Source of the DNA: Lineus longissimus
Taxonomy: Eukaryota; Nemertea; Pilidiophora; Heteronemertea; Lineidae
Assembly (NCBI RefSeq): GCF_910592395.1
Contig: NC_088308.1
Coordinates: forward strand, 13,099,001-13,163,000
Reading direction: 5' to 3'
DNA length: 64,000 nt
A program made the position numbers and the translations under genes. Of this stretch, positions 1-9,626 are shown piece after piece (position 1 is the first letter of the stretch; every line of letters begins with the position of its first letter). A model generated the notes under the pieces. The model saw only the letters and a list, made by a program, of their open reading frames with translations, was not told the DNA's origin and searched no databases.

Positions 1-564
1 CACTTCACTGACGATTGTTTTGAAGTACCATGATTATTGTTTGCCCAGAACGAAAGTGGTTTTCAGAAGAAGTAAGCATATTTTGATTCTGTAGCCCTGA
101 TAAATTCCTATTACGTAGACGCGGATCAACTGAAGAATACCCGCGACACTCTCTGTGCTAAATGATAGGAATGTGTACATAATGTACAGAGGGACAGAGT
201 GTACATAATCATACTACTGTCCCGGCTATTCTGTAGTTATCGAAATGTTATTGTGTTGAATACTCAGGTGATGTGGGCATGTACATGGTTATATAGCCTA
301 CATATAAGCCAGGCCTGACATTGACATATTTAGCATATGCATAGGGCCTTGCACGCAGGCAGGCATGGTCCATCAGTCTTGTGTGATGTGTCGTATGACT
401 TCGTTCAATCGACAATGGATATGACAGTTCCACTTGGCACTCAACTATCAACTAATGTACCCATCAATGTAGTTTTTTAAAGACTACATAAGCATAAGCA
501 TACATAATTATGCCAAACTGACCGCTCACATTCACATGTTAATATGTTTCTACTTGTAGGCTAG
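1..564. other. non-coding, no gene seen
   Basis: No convincing exon or repeat. Short open frames on the minus strand lack any recognisable motif. It is probably intron or upstream sequence of the gene whose last exons lie at 565-706 and 996-1168. Confidence 0.5.
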
Positions 565-706
565 TTAGCTGGACTCCACTTCAATGAGAACAGTGGCAGG
601 GTCCAAGCCAAACTCGAGAATAGGGCAGAACAATTCAACGTTTTATTCCCCAAATTCAAGAAGGGAGGCTTTTCAGTGAAACGTGTTCTGACCAAGTGCA
701 CATTCA
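565..706 (+). CDS. penultimate exon of a DDE-transposase-like host gene
   Basis: An open stretch reads LHFNENSGR, then FPKFKKGGFSVKRV. This is a signature I recognise from a large family of uncharacterised invertebrate proteins with a transposase-like (DDE) core, often found near THAP and P2X7-like genes. The exon has an AG just upstream (563-564 or 567-568) and a GTAAGT donor at 707. It ends in phase 1, which joins in frame to the exon at 996. Function is unknown; the gene is either a domesticated transposase or a transposon remnant. Only the C-terminal part lies in the window. The family call is from memory of the motif and was not searched. Confidence 0.6.
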
Positions 707-995
707 GTAAGTCTGTATTATTTTGTTCTAAAAAATAGGCCAGGTGAAGGAATCTACGATGTTCCCCTGCGGATGAGTACCATTTCCAAGGTAATACTAC
801 AGGGTGGTCCATGAAAAGTGTCCCTAGCCAGTCTTTCAAGTGAATGGGGAAAGGCTTCAAAACATCCTGTAATTAGAATGTGCTGGCAGTTTTCAAATGA
901 ACACATATATGTAATTTGAAATATTGACCAGCCCCTTTTACTAGGTCACCGCTGAGTAATTGCTGTTCATCACCACAACAACTGTCTTTTTTCAG

Positions 996-1168
996 ACTAT
1001 GTGACTGAACTTCAGAAAGAGGTGTGCAGAATCATCCGAGCTGGAGAAATCTGTCAGAATGAAAAACCCCCACCCCCACTTTCCAGCGCCTTCGAACATC
1101 TGGATAAGCAGGAAGCCATCAACAGATACCGGAGTGGAAAACGCTACGTGGAGCATGTGGGGAAATAA
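996..1168 (+). CDS. terminal exon of the same DDE-transposase-like gene
   Basis: A polypyrimidine tract and CAG precede position 996. The exon reads YVTELQKEV near its start and PPPPLSSAFEHLDKQEAI near its end, and stops with TAA at 1166-1168. Its phase fits the donor at 707, so the two exons form one reading frame. The ending (a proline run, SAFEH, then a basic RYRSGKRY tail) matches the usual C-terminus of the family as I know it. It seems intact over these two exons; the rest of the gene lies before the window. Confidence 0.6.
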
Positions 1169-1459
1169 CTTGTGTTGGACTTCTAGATTCCAGTGTAAAC
1201 TGTATGTGGTGGGAGCATATTTGGTTTGACGATCATCAAGTTGAAGCTATCACAAATTGCATGCCCGGCCTTGGGCATAGTCATCATTGATTTTGTACAG
1301 GTCCTGTTTAACAAACATAACATCACCAGTATTGGCATTTTATATGAGCAATGTATTTAAAATTTGAAACTTTAAAATTTTGTACAGATTAACAAATACA
1401 TGCAACTGAACACAATTTTTCTTGTTCGTCAATGTCATTGTACTTCATAGTCCCTATAG
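1169..1459. other. non-coding
   Basis: 3' untranslated or intergenic sequence between the plus-strand gene and the minus-strand P2X7-like gene. Nothing specific is seen. Confidence 0.5.
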
Positions 1460-1862
1460 TCAGTGTCTAGTCAGACTCCCCGTGATGAAAACCTCTGAAT
1501 TCAGCATCCTCCTCGCGTCCGGGGGGGGCATGAACTGTGCCCTTGTCCGACTCACTGCACATGATGGCAAAACCACACGGACATCCCGCCCCATAAACCC
1601 CCAACACCACCTCGCTAACTGTCTGTAGCTTATGTGCCGCATCCTCTACTCATACGGCCTATCATATGCTGCCCGACCATACTGCTGTCTGTATTGAAGC
1701 CAGGCCACCTGCAGGACATGATGGTCCAGGCAAACTGACATGAATCCTGGGTGTTGGATGATACATGTCGTCCCCTCGGCCTCTATCTCTGCCATCTTGT
1801 CTTGGACCCTTTGGATCTCGTGGCAGCACGTACATTCATCCTGGCAGTTGTCGCAGTGGCAC
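1460..1862 (-). pseudogene. P2X7-like C-terminal domain exon, broken by an in-frame TAG
   Basis: The minus strand opens after a TTTCAG acceptor (1863-1868) with a cysteine-rich block (CHCDNCQDECTCCHE), followed by HPGFMSVCLDHHVLQVAW and then, in the same frame, ISYRQLARWCWGF and RVVLPSCAV. This order matches the zinc-binding cytosolic domain of P2X7 receptors, which in invertebrates is often found without the channel part. A single TAG at 1643-1645 splits the two conserved halves. The break could be a pseudogene mutation, a base-calling error or a real truncation. The first coding exon is probably 2359-2562. Confidence 0.65.
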
Positions 1863-2358
1863 CTGAAATGATAGCAATATAGGCCTGTATTTATCATATC
1901 AGTGACAGTGACATTGTAGTCATGAGATTAATAAGCAGTGTCATGGTAGCAGTACATCATGACATGGTCGACCTTGTTCACGAAGTAAGTCCACGCAAAT
2001 CTTTTGTGAGTTGGGATTGAACAAAAGGACACCCGCAAACGGACAATAGCTCATGCACTGCGTAAAGTCATGAGGCCTTTGTGAATATGGTCCCTGGTAT
2101 ACGGTACCGGTAGATAGTTGGCGATGGTACTGGTAGGTAGGTAGGCTCTTCATTTATTATAGTGTTCAGTGGGTGACAGTGCTTGAAAATAATGGCCTCC
2201 GTCTCCAACATGCTGGTCACGACAGTCTAGATAAAACAATAAAACTGTAATATTCCATACCAGTCAAGATTATCTCGCCTCGTTGGCCGCTGTTCTTCTT
2301 CTGCTACTACAGCTGCCTGCGCCTGTAGGCCTACATGCTGATGCCTGATGCTGTACTT
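1863..2358. other. probable intron of the P2X7-like gene
   Basis: Lies between the putative first exon and the zinc-binding exon. A 70-codon open frame inside has no recognisable feature and is probably chance. Confidence 0.4.
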
Positions 2359-2562
2359 TCAGTTCACTTGTTCAGGTACGGGTTCAAACATGTAGGGTTC
2401 TATCGGTCCAGGAACTGACTCTGGATCCCCAACATCGCCGAATAACTCATCATCATCACCACTATCGTAATCGGCAGCAAGAAATTGGCTGAGAGCAGAC
2501 GATGAAGTACTGCAATCGCTACAAATTGATGAAGAATCGCTTTCGCTGTATGCATTCGCCAT
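2359..2562 (-). CDS. first coding exon of a P2X7-like protein
   Basis: The frame starts at ATG 2562 with MANAYSESDSSS, continues through an acidic serine-rich stretch and ends with the conserved word EPYMFEP. That word is typical of the N-terminus of invertebrate P2X7-like proteins lacking a channel domain. The sequence ACAA-GTGAAC just before the stop gives a plausible splice donor, so the stop is probably inside the intron. The next exon on this strand is 1460-1862. A sister exon on the other strand is at 6710-6883. Confidence 0.5.
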   Translation of the reverse strand: MANAYSESDSSSICSDCSTSSSALSQFLAADYDSGDDDELFGDVGDPESVPGPIEPYMFEPVPEQVN

Positions 2563-2838
2563 GTTTGTTTGGTTCTGATATTCCTGAGATGCCTGAGATG
2601 ACGTCACTTCCTGTCTGGCCGACGAGTGATTTTCGTTTTCGCAGGTGGCGGGATTTACAATTTACAAAAGCTGATTATGCTGAACCTGCTAAATCAATCA
2701 TGTTGGAATATCAGTGTATACCTTATTTAGTTAGTAAACTTGCCATTATATAAAAAGAATGGTTTAGAGAAATCAAAAGCCGTTATACCTTTAAACTTAC
2801 TAATCAATTTAAAACTATGACTATGGCTTCATCATAAG
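2563..2838. other. unassigned stretch before P1
   Basis: AT-rich DNA between the P2X7-like exon and the first hairpin cluster of P1. It may include the eroded end of P1 but contains no recognisable terminal repeat. Confidence 0.3.
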
Positions 2839-2937
2839 AACGAAGCTCGCTTTGTCAAGAGAGCATGACAAAGTATCAGGAGCGAAGCTCGAAAGCTTGA
2901 CTTAAGGTAATACTCGACTAAATATGTACTTTAAGTC
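2839..2937. repeat. P1 mini-hairpin cluster 1
   Basis: Chain of short palindromes, for example GAGC-GAA-GCTC, plus inverted words TTGTCA and TGACAA, built from the same vocabulary (GAAGCTC, TTTGTC, GAGAGC) as the inserts in P2. Confidence 0.6.
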
Positions 2938-2999
2938 ATCAGGTGAAGTGAAATTAAATGTATTGAATTACTTTGAAGTCTATTACTCAATTCAATCAT

Positions 3000-3194
3000 T
3001 CAATTAACCATTTCAGGGTTTATGCCATTTAGATACATTTCATTCTTTAAAAGCCGTATCCGATTAAGAAGCATTTTCAAATTCAGGATGATAACCAAAA
3101 TACTGGTAAATGACTTTTTCCAATTTTCTATCACATTTTGGTCAAAGAGGTAAAACCAGTTTTCTTTACTTTTAACTATAATGAAATTTGTCAC
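3000..3194 (-). pseudogene. HNH endonuclease C-terminal remnant
   Basis: The residues ENWFYLFDQNVIENWKK match the C-terminal part of the P2 HNH protein (NENWFDYRDQNVINEWRR, 17457-18224). The catalytic region is missing. The upstream end joins directly to a truncated integrase chromodomain at about 3195, although in P2 these genes are separated by a further small gene and the HNH N-terminus. It is therefore an internal-deletion fusion. Confidence 0.65.
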
Positions 3195-3912
3195 TGTAAC
3201 CCTTCTACTTCACTAATCTGTATTTCTTACCTTTACTGGTCTTGTACCTTAATATCTTCTCGATTTTGTAATCTAGTTGGTCAGTATCAGGAACGTAACT
3301 CAATTCTTGTTCGTAGAAGTATCCTTGAAATTCCTCTTTTTGATAATCTTCAAGCTTGTAGACGATAAGATGTGTGAAGTTTAACTGTTTGATTTGGAAT
3401 TCTTCCTCTGTGTAGTTTGGAAGGTAACCTTTTATGGAAAACAGACTTGTTCTTTGAAATTCTTACACCATCACCTACTTTGTACTTTGGATCACCGAAG
3501 GTTTCTTTGAGGTGAAGACAGTAAAGGTTGTACCATACCGATTCTTCGTTTTCAATCTTTCTGGCATCTACTGGTTTCATACCTTGATGAGTGAAATGAG
3601 TTGTTGTAGCCACTGACAAAGTCATCTAGCAAGCTCGAACAAACGTTGTCCGTAAGGACTTGGTCAATCGAACGTTGTTCTCTTGACGAAGTCATAATCC
3701 ACTTGTCTGTCTCCTTACCAGTGAAATACTTCCACATTGTATCCGTTAAGGTTCTGTTAAATCTTTCTACTACTGATGCCTTCTTACTTGTTGTAGAGAA
3801 CCATTCTATGTTGTTTTCTGTTTCTTGAAGTGTTTGTTGTAGAATTCAGTACCATCATCGAATTGAATCTTTTCTGGTATCGCTTCTCTGAAAATCACTT
3901 TAAATGTGTATT
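3195..3912 (-). pseudogene. INT: P1 integrase remnant
   Basis: Retains a FDDGTEF-type second catalytic aspartate region (about 3850), the KETDKW and SGYNNSFHSS segments, the KVGDGVRISK segment and part of a C-terminal chromodomain. The N-terminal third, including the first catalytic aspartate, is missing, and several frameshifts separate the blocks. Between KETDKWI and LDDFVSGYNN it carries about 60 nt absent from the P2 integrase, in frame and made of mini-hairpins (3629-3693). It once encoded the DDE enzyme that inserts Polinton DNA. Confidence 0.75.
3629..3693. repeat. in-frame mini-hairpin insertion in P1 integrase
   Basis: Contains GTCC-GTAA-GGAC and GAAC-GTT-GTTC hairpins. The P2 integrase (about 18905-18925) has only about 10 nt at the corresponding place, so the extra length is about 60 nt, and the flanking reading frame is kept. 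Confidence 0.65.
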
Positions 3913-4020
3913 TCAAGAGAGCAAAGCTTGACTTAAGGTAAAAGTTACCTTAAGTGTAACTTAAGCGAACTCTATGACTTAGTCAAGAGAGCTTTGCTCG
4001 ACTTAAAGTAAAATTTAAGC
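3913..4020. repeat. P1 mini-hairpin cluster 2
   Basis: Includes a perfect 11-bp stem with a 3-nt loop (3931-3955), TGAC-TTA-GTCA (3975-3985) and GAGC-TTT-GCTC (3989-3999). It sits exactly where the truncated integrase meets the 3' end of the 78-aa-type gene. Confidence 0.7.
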
Positions 4021-4253
4021 TACTTTGCTTCATTATGTTTCTTTGCAAGATGCCTTGATCGTAAAGGTACTCTAATGTTCCATTCCTAACAGCTACGGTT
4101 CCACCCAGTTTAGGAACCTCTTCTAAGTTGGACTGACTTGGTGAACCAATATCAATATCTTCTTAGTAAGTAAGAGTAACCAATAGCTGTTGTTGCGAAT
4201 AGTACACTTTGGTACAAAATATTGATGATGTCTTTCTTTGCTGGTGTATCCAT
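4021..4253 (-). pseudogene. P1 copy of the 78-aa membrane protein gene
   Basis: Homologous to 21457-21693 in P2: it starts at a TAAATGG context (4253), has KKDIINIL near the N-terminus, and ends with TLEYLYDQGIL and RNIMK. Frame breaks occur in the middle. The usual stop after NIMK is lost and the frame runs into hairpin cluster 2. Function unknown; one predicted hydrophobic segment. Confidence 0.65.
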
Positions 4254-4307
4254 TTAATTGTTCTTTCCTGGTATATCCATCTATTGATCCCTCTGGACTG
4301 TTACATG

Positions 4308-5076
4308 TTAATGTTGTAAGGAAACAATCTGTGAATTCTGGATGTTAACCTGAGCATCAGGAACCATGAATATGTGCATGCTGTATGGTCCCTTTCCTGT
4401 TTCTTTCGTTATCGATAATTGTATTCCATCCTTTATGTTTTGAAGCCTTTTACCTGAGCCGTGGAGACGGTTGTCCTCTGTGGTTCTCAAATCCATCCAT
4501 AAACCATAATGGTTAGTGTCACCATAATATTTCTTCATTGTCATGAAACAGACATTTGTTTTCTTTAGATCTTCAGACATGAAATGCTACTTGATATCCT
4601 TAATGATCACGTCCTCGTGAATTGGAAACTTGTAAAACGGAGCATGATTGTAAAACATCTCAAAAACTAATGGTATCTCATATTTATTACCGAACACTTT
4701 CTTCAATGTCTTTTCGTCACTAGTCTCACTATTAACATTGGCTTCAGACACTCCATATCTTAACTTCCTTTGATTGTCTGATTGAATACCTTCAAACACC
4801 CTATCGTTTCTCTCCTCCTCTGTTAACCACAAATCTTTAAATGTTGAATAATGATTGTGTTCGTTGAGATCAAATATCTGTTCTGTTCCCCATTTAACCA
4901 CCATCTTGGAGATCAAGTTTCTACCGAGGTTGTTAACCACGCGGTTTTTGTGGAATCACCGGATATGGTGACATCGGCCAACAGAAAAAGAGATTTAGGT
5001 ACAAAGAATGTATTCTCACTCAATGCCGGTACCCTGATGTAGAGTGTTTCTTTAAGATTAGCAGAAGACGGATTGT
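4308..5076 (-). pseudogene. P1 major capsid protein remnant
   Basis: Two frames (4308-4580 and 4587-4940) plus upstream pieces match the P2 capsid protein (21813-23066): VNNLGRNLISKMVVKW, STFKDLWLTEEERNDRVFEG, the LRTTEDNRLHGSGK signature and the VNIQNSQIVSLQH terminus. The middle third (residues equivalent to about 190-330) is deleted between 4587 and 4580, and the first about 30 residues are missing. It begins only about 15 bp after the stop of the 505-aa-type gene, marking a deletion or fusion point. Confidence 0.8.
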
Positions 5077-5088
5077 ATCTACATTGAT

Positions 5089-6481
5089 TTAACTAGCTTT
5101 GCTTTTAATGGCTTTAACACCTTCTATTAACCCATAGATTACAGAACTAACAACCACCACCAATATGATGACCATATTTTGCATCAGAAAACCAGCAACA
5201 GCAGCTACTGATTTCAATAGGAATGAAACGATAGACCCTATAATTCCTGGTAAAGCTGTAGCTGATTTCTTAGCCATCTCTAAGCCATTCTGCAAACTTC
5301 TTAAGGCCACCTTTAACCTTATCTGGTATCGAAGGTTCAGGCCCTGGTTTAGGTCCTGGTCCTGGTCCTGGTGTTGGGCTTGGTGTTGGTCTTGATTTCA
5401 AAGCATTACTGATAACTCGGCCTAGAGTTGTTTTAAGCCTTCCAATTTAAAAAATTAACTTAATTCTATCCCATAGAGAGATCTTTGAATCTGGTTTCTT
5501 AAAGACATCAATTATTAAGCGAATCATTTTACTTCAACGACTTTCCATTTCTCTATCCAACTCAAATGCTTTTCGACGTTCTTGAACAAGTTTATCTATT
5601 ACTTCAAGCAGGTCCTCTTTAACTTCATCAATTTCTTTTTTTAATGCTAGGTTTTCTTCGCCATCTTCTGACATATACTATTAGAAAGTCTCTTTGTAGG
5701 TTTTCAAGTCTCTTTTTGTATTCTTCCAATCTCCATTTCAATTTCTCTTTCTGCTCTTCTAGTTCTTCGATCTGTCTATCCTTCACCATCTTAACCGATG
5801 CCAAATTATCACCAGCCTCTCTTAGCGCTCTAATTTCCCTTATTACATTATCCGTGACGCCTAATGATTTAAGTGCTTCTTTATCAGCATCTATCAAATT
5901 ATCAATTGGTTGGTTTGAACTGATTACATCATTAATTGATGTTTGTGTTTCAGGAGTTACTATTGAGGTAGATTTACTGGGGTCGAGCCTTCCATAGGTT
6001 CTGGTAGGTTAGGTGCTGTTGTATCAGGTTTAATCATTTTTTGAATTTTTGAAGAAAAGTAGGGCCATTTATCTGTTTTATTGTACCCTCAGCAAAGAAC
6101 TTACCATCATTTCTAGTTAATTCAATGAATCGTCTATCACCATCTTTTCCACCAGATTAATCTCTTATCCAGTCTCTTTGATTCACATCAAATTATTTAT
6201 CATCATTGAGTTCTTTATCTGATAATTTGTAGTGAAGTTTGTTTCCTTCCACTTGAATGTGTGGTGCGAGTTTATTTAGATTGCTATTTATATTTCCCAA
6301 GTTTGTTCCTTCCATTGCAGCATCTAGTTTATCCACAATAGCAGTGTATTCTAAATCTTTTCCCTTCAGTTCAGGGACAAACATCTCTTGGTTTTTCTGG
6401 ATTTGAAAATGTAGTTTCAGTAGTTAAATTACCATGAACTATGTCGTAATCTGATGTTCCCTCAATTGCATTAAAGGCCAT
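5089..6481 (-). pseudogene. P1 copy of the 505-aa coiled-coil/membrane protein
   Basis: Starts at about 6481 (MAFNAIEG) and has the NLTTET motif also seen in P2 and P3a, then the KLDAAMEG-KLAPHIQ region (6193-6384), the coiled-coil region (5628-5897) and the C-terminal membrane segment with PGIIGSIVSFLLK (5089-5310). Frameshifts separate these parts, and the proline-glycine linker is readable at about 5330-5395. The same domain order as 11025-12542 identifies it. Confidence 0.8.
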
Positions 6482-6709
6482 ACATCTAGGTTTGAAAACT
6501 TGCTTGATACTCATGAAATATGTTGAGGGTTAAAAAAACAAGATCCCAGACATTAAACAAATTCTAATAATAAAGTCATTATTTAGTTATTTCAATTTTC
6601 AATTTTAAACTATTTGAATTTCCCACCACACACAACTTTAGATTAGTTCCACATGTGGCCGCTAGGGATTTTTTGATGACGTAGATCAGGCTAGTCAGAA
6701 CAAAGCAAG
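6482..6709. other. boundary of P1 and host sequence
   Basis: AT-rich DNA with no gene; P1 homology fades near 6490-6540. No terminal repeat is recognisable. Confidence 0.4.
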
Positions 6710-6883
6710 ATGGCTTCCGCATACAGTTCAGAGAGTGAGAGCAGTGAATTTGAGGATGTTTTGGTCGATAAAGAAGGATATTTAAACGTTGAGCCGTACA
6801 TGTTCGAGCCATTAATATCACTAGATCATAATGATAGTGATCATTCGGACGCAAGTGATGAGGAAGTGGAGGATGAAAAGTGA
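6710..6883 (+). CDS. second P2X7-like first exon
   Basis: ATG at 6710 opens a 57-codon frame: MASAYSSESESSEFEDV, an acidic run, EPYMFEP, then DHNDSDHSD. It resembles the exon at 2359-2562 but lies on the opposite strand. The AAAA-GTGACGG sequence overlapping the stop is a possible splice donor, so this is probably the first exon of a spliced gene rather than a complete protein. No following zinc-binding exon was seen downstream on this strand. Confidence 0.45.
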   Translation: MASAYSSESESSEFEDVLVDKEGYLNVEPYMFEPLISLDHNDSDHSDASDEEVEDEK

Positions 6884-7220
6884 CGGTATTATGCACAATC
6901 ATCTTGATGTGACGATATAATGCTGTGCAACGTTAGATAGGCCTAGATGTCAGATGACAATAATCTGTCATTGACAGTGGCTGTCACTGACACTGACCTG
7001 TGTCGCTGTCACCTTGCTATGGCTGGAACACAAGAAGACACTATGCGGTATCACAGGCCCCAATAGGGCCTACACATTATGTATAACAACCGACCTCAGC
7101 AGCCTCGGGCATTAAATGCAATTGACATGGTTGTGTAGCCACTATACAGTGGATGACATGTGCCATTTGGGTAGTATGAGTGTTGTGTGCATCAGCAGTG
7201 TATAAATCATGAAATAGTGT
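6884..7220. other. non-coding between two convergent genes
   Basis: No feature recognised apart from short repeats of TGACA. Confidence 0.4.
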
Positions 7221-7583
7221 TCAACTCTCTTCTTGATGTTTACGTTTTTTGGCTAACGAACGTTCCTTTGGAGGCTGTCGCATGTAAGTGGGGTTGGTCA
7301 AATCGAATACAGATGGAACAGCTGTTTTTAACAAGTGGCATTTAATATTCAGTTGGATGCAGATATCCGGCTTCATGTGATAATCCGTATCGATAAAGTG
7401 ATCACTGCAAAGTTTGGCCGAAGGCCCAGGCTTCCAACACTCCAAACGTTTGCAATTCCGAATCCACAGCTTCCTCCTCTCTCGTTCAACTGGCTTTGGA
7501 AATTCATGAAAATGGGTCCCATCCGTCATTCGATTGTTCTTTGTGCTATCCTTGACACAATTCGGAGCCACACAATACACCAT
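7221..7583 (-). CDS. THAP-domain DNA-binding protein
   Basis: A 120-codon intact frame begins MVYCVAPNC and has the C2CH zinc-finger pattern of THAP domains: CVAPNC at the start, HFHEFPK, a conserved tryptophan in KLWIRNC, CSDHF as the last zinc ligands, and the AVPSVF box that closes the domain. A basic tail (KKRKHQEES) follows. THAP domains bind DNA in transcription factors and in P-element-type transposases. With only the domain and a short tail, this could be a complete small protein or the first exon of a longer gene. Confidence 0.85.
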   Translation of the reverse strand: MVYCVAPNCVKDSTKNNRMTDGTHFHEFPKPVERERRKLWIRNCKRLECWKPGPSAKLCSDHFIDTDYHMKPDICIQLNIKCHLLKTAVPSVFDLTNPTYMRQPPKERSLAKKRKHQEES

Positions 7584-9020
7584 AGTGAATGAAACACATT
7601 ACTTCCAGGTGTGCATAATTAATTAAGGCCCTCCTGCTTTTATGATTGCATGACATGTACAGATAGCCTGATCTACATCACAACTTTTGCTGAACCCGCC
7701 GCCTGGCTCTAACAAGCCAGTTGCTAGCCTGATTAGGTAATCAAGTTGTCAAACACATAATTGGCTATATCTTCAAAATGGATGGAGCTAATTGCATTTG
7801 GTTTTCTGTATTGTATAAAGTGTTAGGTACACTTTTGAAATCGTCTTACAGCAGAAAATGGCAAAAAACCTGGAGTTATGGCCTTTAAAGAAGAGAGAAT
7901 TAGCATCATTTTGAGATCCTGACCATAACAATCCTCCAAAAACTGCTAATTCCAATAATGCATAATGAATAATACACTGCAAATGATTACACACAAGCAT
8001 GTTGATATTTCCGTGCATGCGTACATTTATATTCACGGCTGACTAATTCCGCGATACGCAAAAAATCATTCATGGTTGACTAATTCCCCATTCAGACAAT
8101 GATTCAGTCTATGGTTCGAAGTAGATGTAGTATGGGAGCTGTGATTTTGGGAATTAATAAGGCATTTTTTTGGAAAAGCGGTAGTTTTTTCCGCACCTAA
8201 TTTAACTTAGATTATTCTTGGAAATCGTGGTATCGCATAATACATCTACTCAACACATAAAGTACAAACCTTTTAACGCAGGATGTCGAAAATTCCTTCT
8301 TAGAAAAGAAGAGGGGGGGGGAATTATATTGATATCGTTGTTGAACACAGACCATAACCCTTTTTCCTGTAAACCACCCTTGCCAATGCCCACTGACTCA
8401 CTGACCACTGACTAGGTCACGAAAAGCACAACCAGAGATCTACTTAAGTTGCTAGAGGGGGGAGAGAGGACCAAGGCAAAAGCAAAAGAAATAATATCAT
8501 GCGTAACTTGAACCTACATCGGAACATTTTGAGTCAGTATTGAGTTAAAATTGTCAGAATGTAACCCATTAGTTGAGGTTTTTTTTCGATGTCCAGCCAG
8601 GATATGTGTGCGACCTGCAAGTGCAAAACAGTTCATGTTGTTACGTGATTTTATAAGTCGTGAGATGGTTCTTGGCATTCTTCAGTATGGTTTAATATTG
8701 TCTTAAAGTAAGCTATGATGTAAATAGCGGTGGCAGAGAGAACCCATTTTTGTATAGCACAACTAATGCACACCATTAGTTTGTTATGAGTGCAACATTT
8801 CATGGAATACGAACACTGATTTTTACGACTGTTCATTAGATAAAACTATTAATTTAAGCAAAGTGGTTTAAAATGATTGCAATGCAACTCAATATGGTTT
8901 GAAAGAATGAATGTGCCAACTTTTTGCGGTTTTGCGGTTTTTTGAATTAGATTTTCATGTATCAATAGACATACTTTTTCTTCCATCGCAGGATGGTTGG
9001 GCAGTTTTTGCCGTATTTAG
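7584..9020. other. non-coding
   Basis: About 1.4 kb without a recognisable gene. Small open frames are AT-rich and show no motif. A G-run occurs near 8310. Confidence 0.5.
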
Positions 9021-9162
9021 ATCGGACGTCTGCATTTCAAACCAATGTCCCGAGACGACTGTGGGGTTGGGTACTACTTCGAGGATACAATTGAACAATG
9101 TTTTCCTTGCGAACACATCTGCGGAAACCTCTTGCAAGCATGCATACTAAGGGGATGTCAGG
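9021..9162 (+). CDS. candidate cysteine-rich (TNFR-like) exon
   Basis: After a TTTAG acceptor, the frame through 9045 reads DDCGVGYYFEDTIEQCFPC and then EHICGNLLQAC, ending at CAGG followed by GTAAGTAT, a strong donor. The cysteine spacing (C..G.YF...C.PC..IC) resembles a TNF-receptor cysteine-rich repeat. Only one exon is visible and the rest of the gene was not found, so the identity is tentative. P2 has inserted about 230 bp downstream. Confidence 0.35.
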
Positions 9163-9392
9163 GTAAGTATAGAGTGACAAACGTTCCGTTTATTGCAGGA
9201 GGTGGACACACATCAACTCAAAAAAAAGGTCTGGAAAAGAGTGATAATGGGCGTGGTGAATCGAAACCTGTATCATTGGCATGTCTTTACATGGATTAAC
9301 TCTCATCATTTTAGTTGTGATTCTGTCTTCTCCTCCTGGCTATAGCACAGTGCCGGATCAAGGCTGTCGGAACTCTAATGGAGACACTTCCT
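9163..9392. other. putative intron sequence up to the P2 insertion
   Basis: No further exon seen. Confidence 0.3.
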
Positions 9393-9398
9393 GACACA
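9393..9398. repeat. target-site duplication, left (GACACA)
   Basis: Six bases immediately outside the left end of P2, repeated at 24538-24543. Six-base duplications are characteristic of Polinton integration. Confidence 0.95.
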
Positions 9399-9622
9399 AG
9401 TAATATATATATGAGGTGATAGGAATGTAGGTATTTTGAAGCTATTTTGACAAAATCCCCTACAGGCCTTTTTGCCTCAAATTAGCTTAGAAACCCCTAA
9501 GAACCAGCCACCTCATATATATATTACTTAGGGAATACTACAGCTCAATGGGTTAATTCCTTAAAATAAATGGCCTTTTTACTGTCTTCATTATCCAAAA
9601 TTCAAGGAAAAATTCAAGTAAA
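9399..9622 (+). repeat. P2 left terminal inverted repeat
   Basis: Matches the reverse complement of 24314-24537 with mismatches only at 9460 and 9539. It begins AGTAATATATATATGAGGTG, and the inverse of this 20-mer recurs inside at 9509-9528, so the outer 130 bp can fold back on itself. The first gene starts five bases beyond the end of the repeat, so any promoter for it must lie in the repeat. Confidence 0.97.
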
Positions 9623-9626
9623 TTAA

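Larger units (their letters stand above)
2839..6481 (-). mobile_element. P1: rearranged Polinton remnant
   Basis: All recognisable pieces lie on the minus strand, in the order 505-aa-type protein, major capsid protein, small 78-aa-type protein, integrase, HNH endonuclease tail. Each is truncated or frameshifted, and neighbouring genes are fused by internal deletions. No terminal inverted repeats were found at either end. Many short hairpins lie at the junctions. It is more diverged than P2, and its order of the 505-type and capsid genes differs from P2. Confidence 0.8.
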
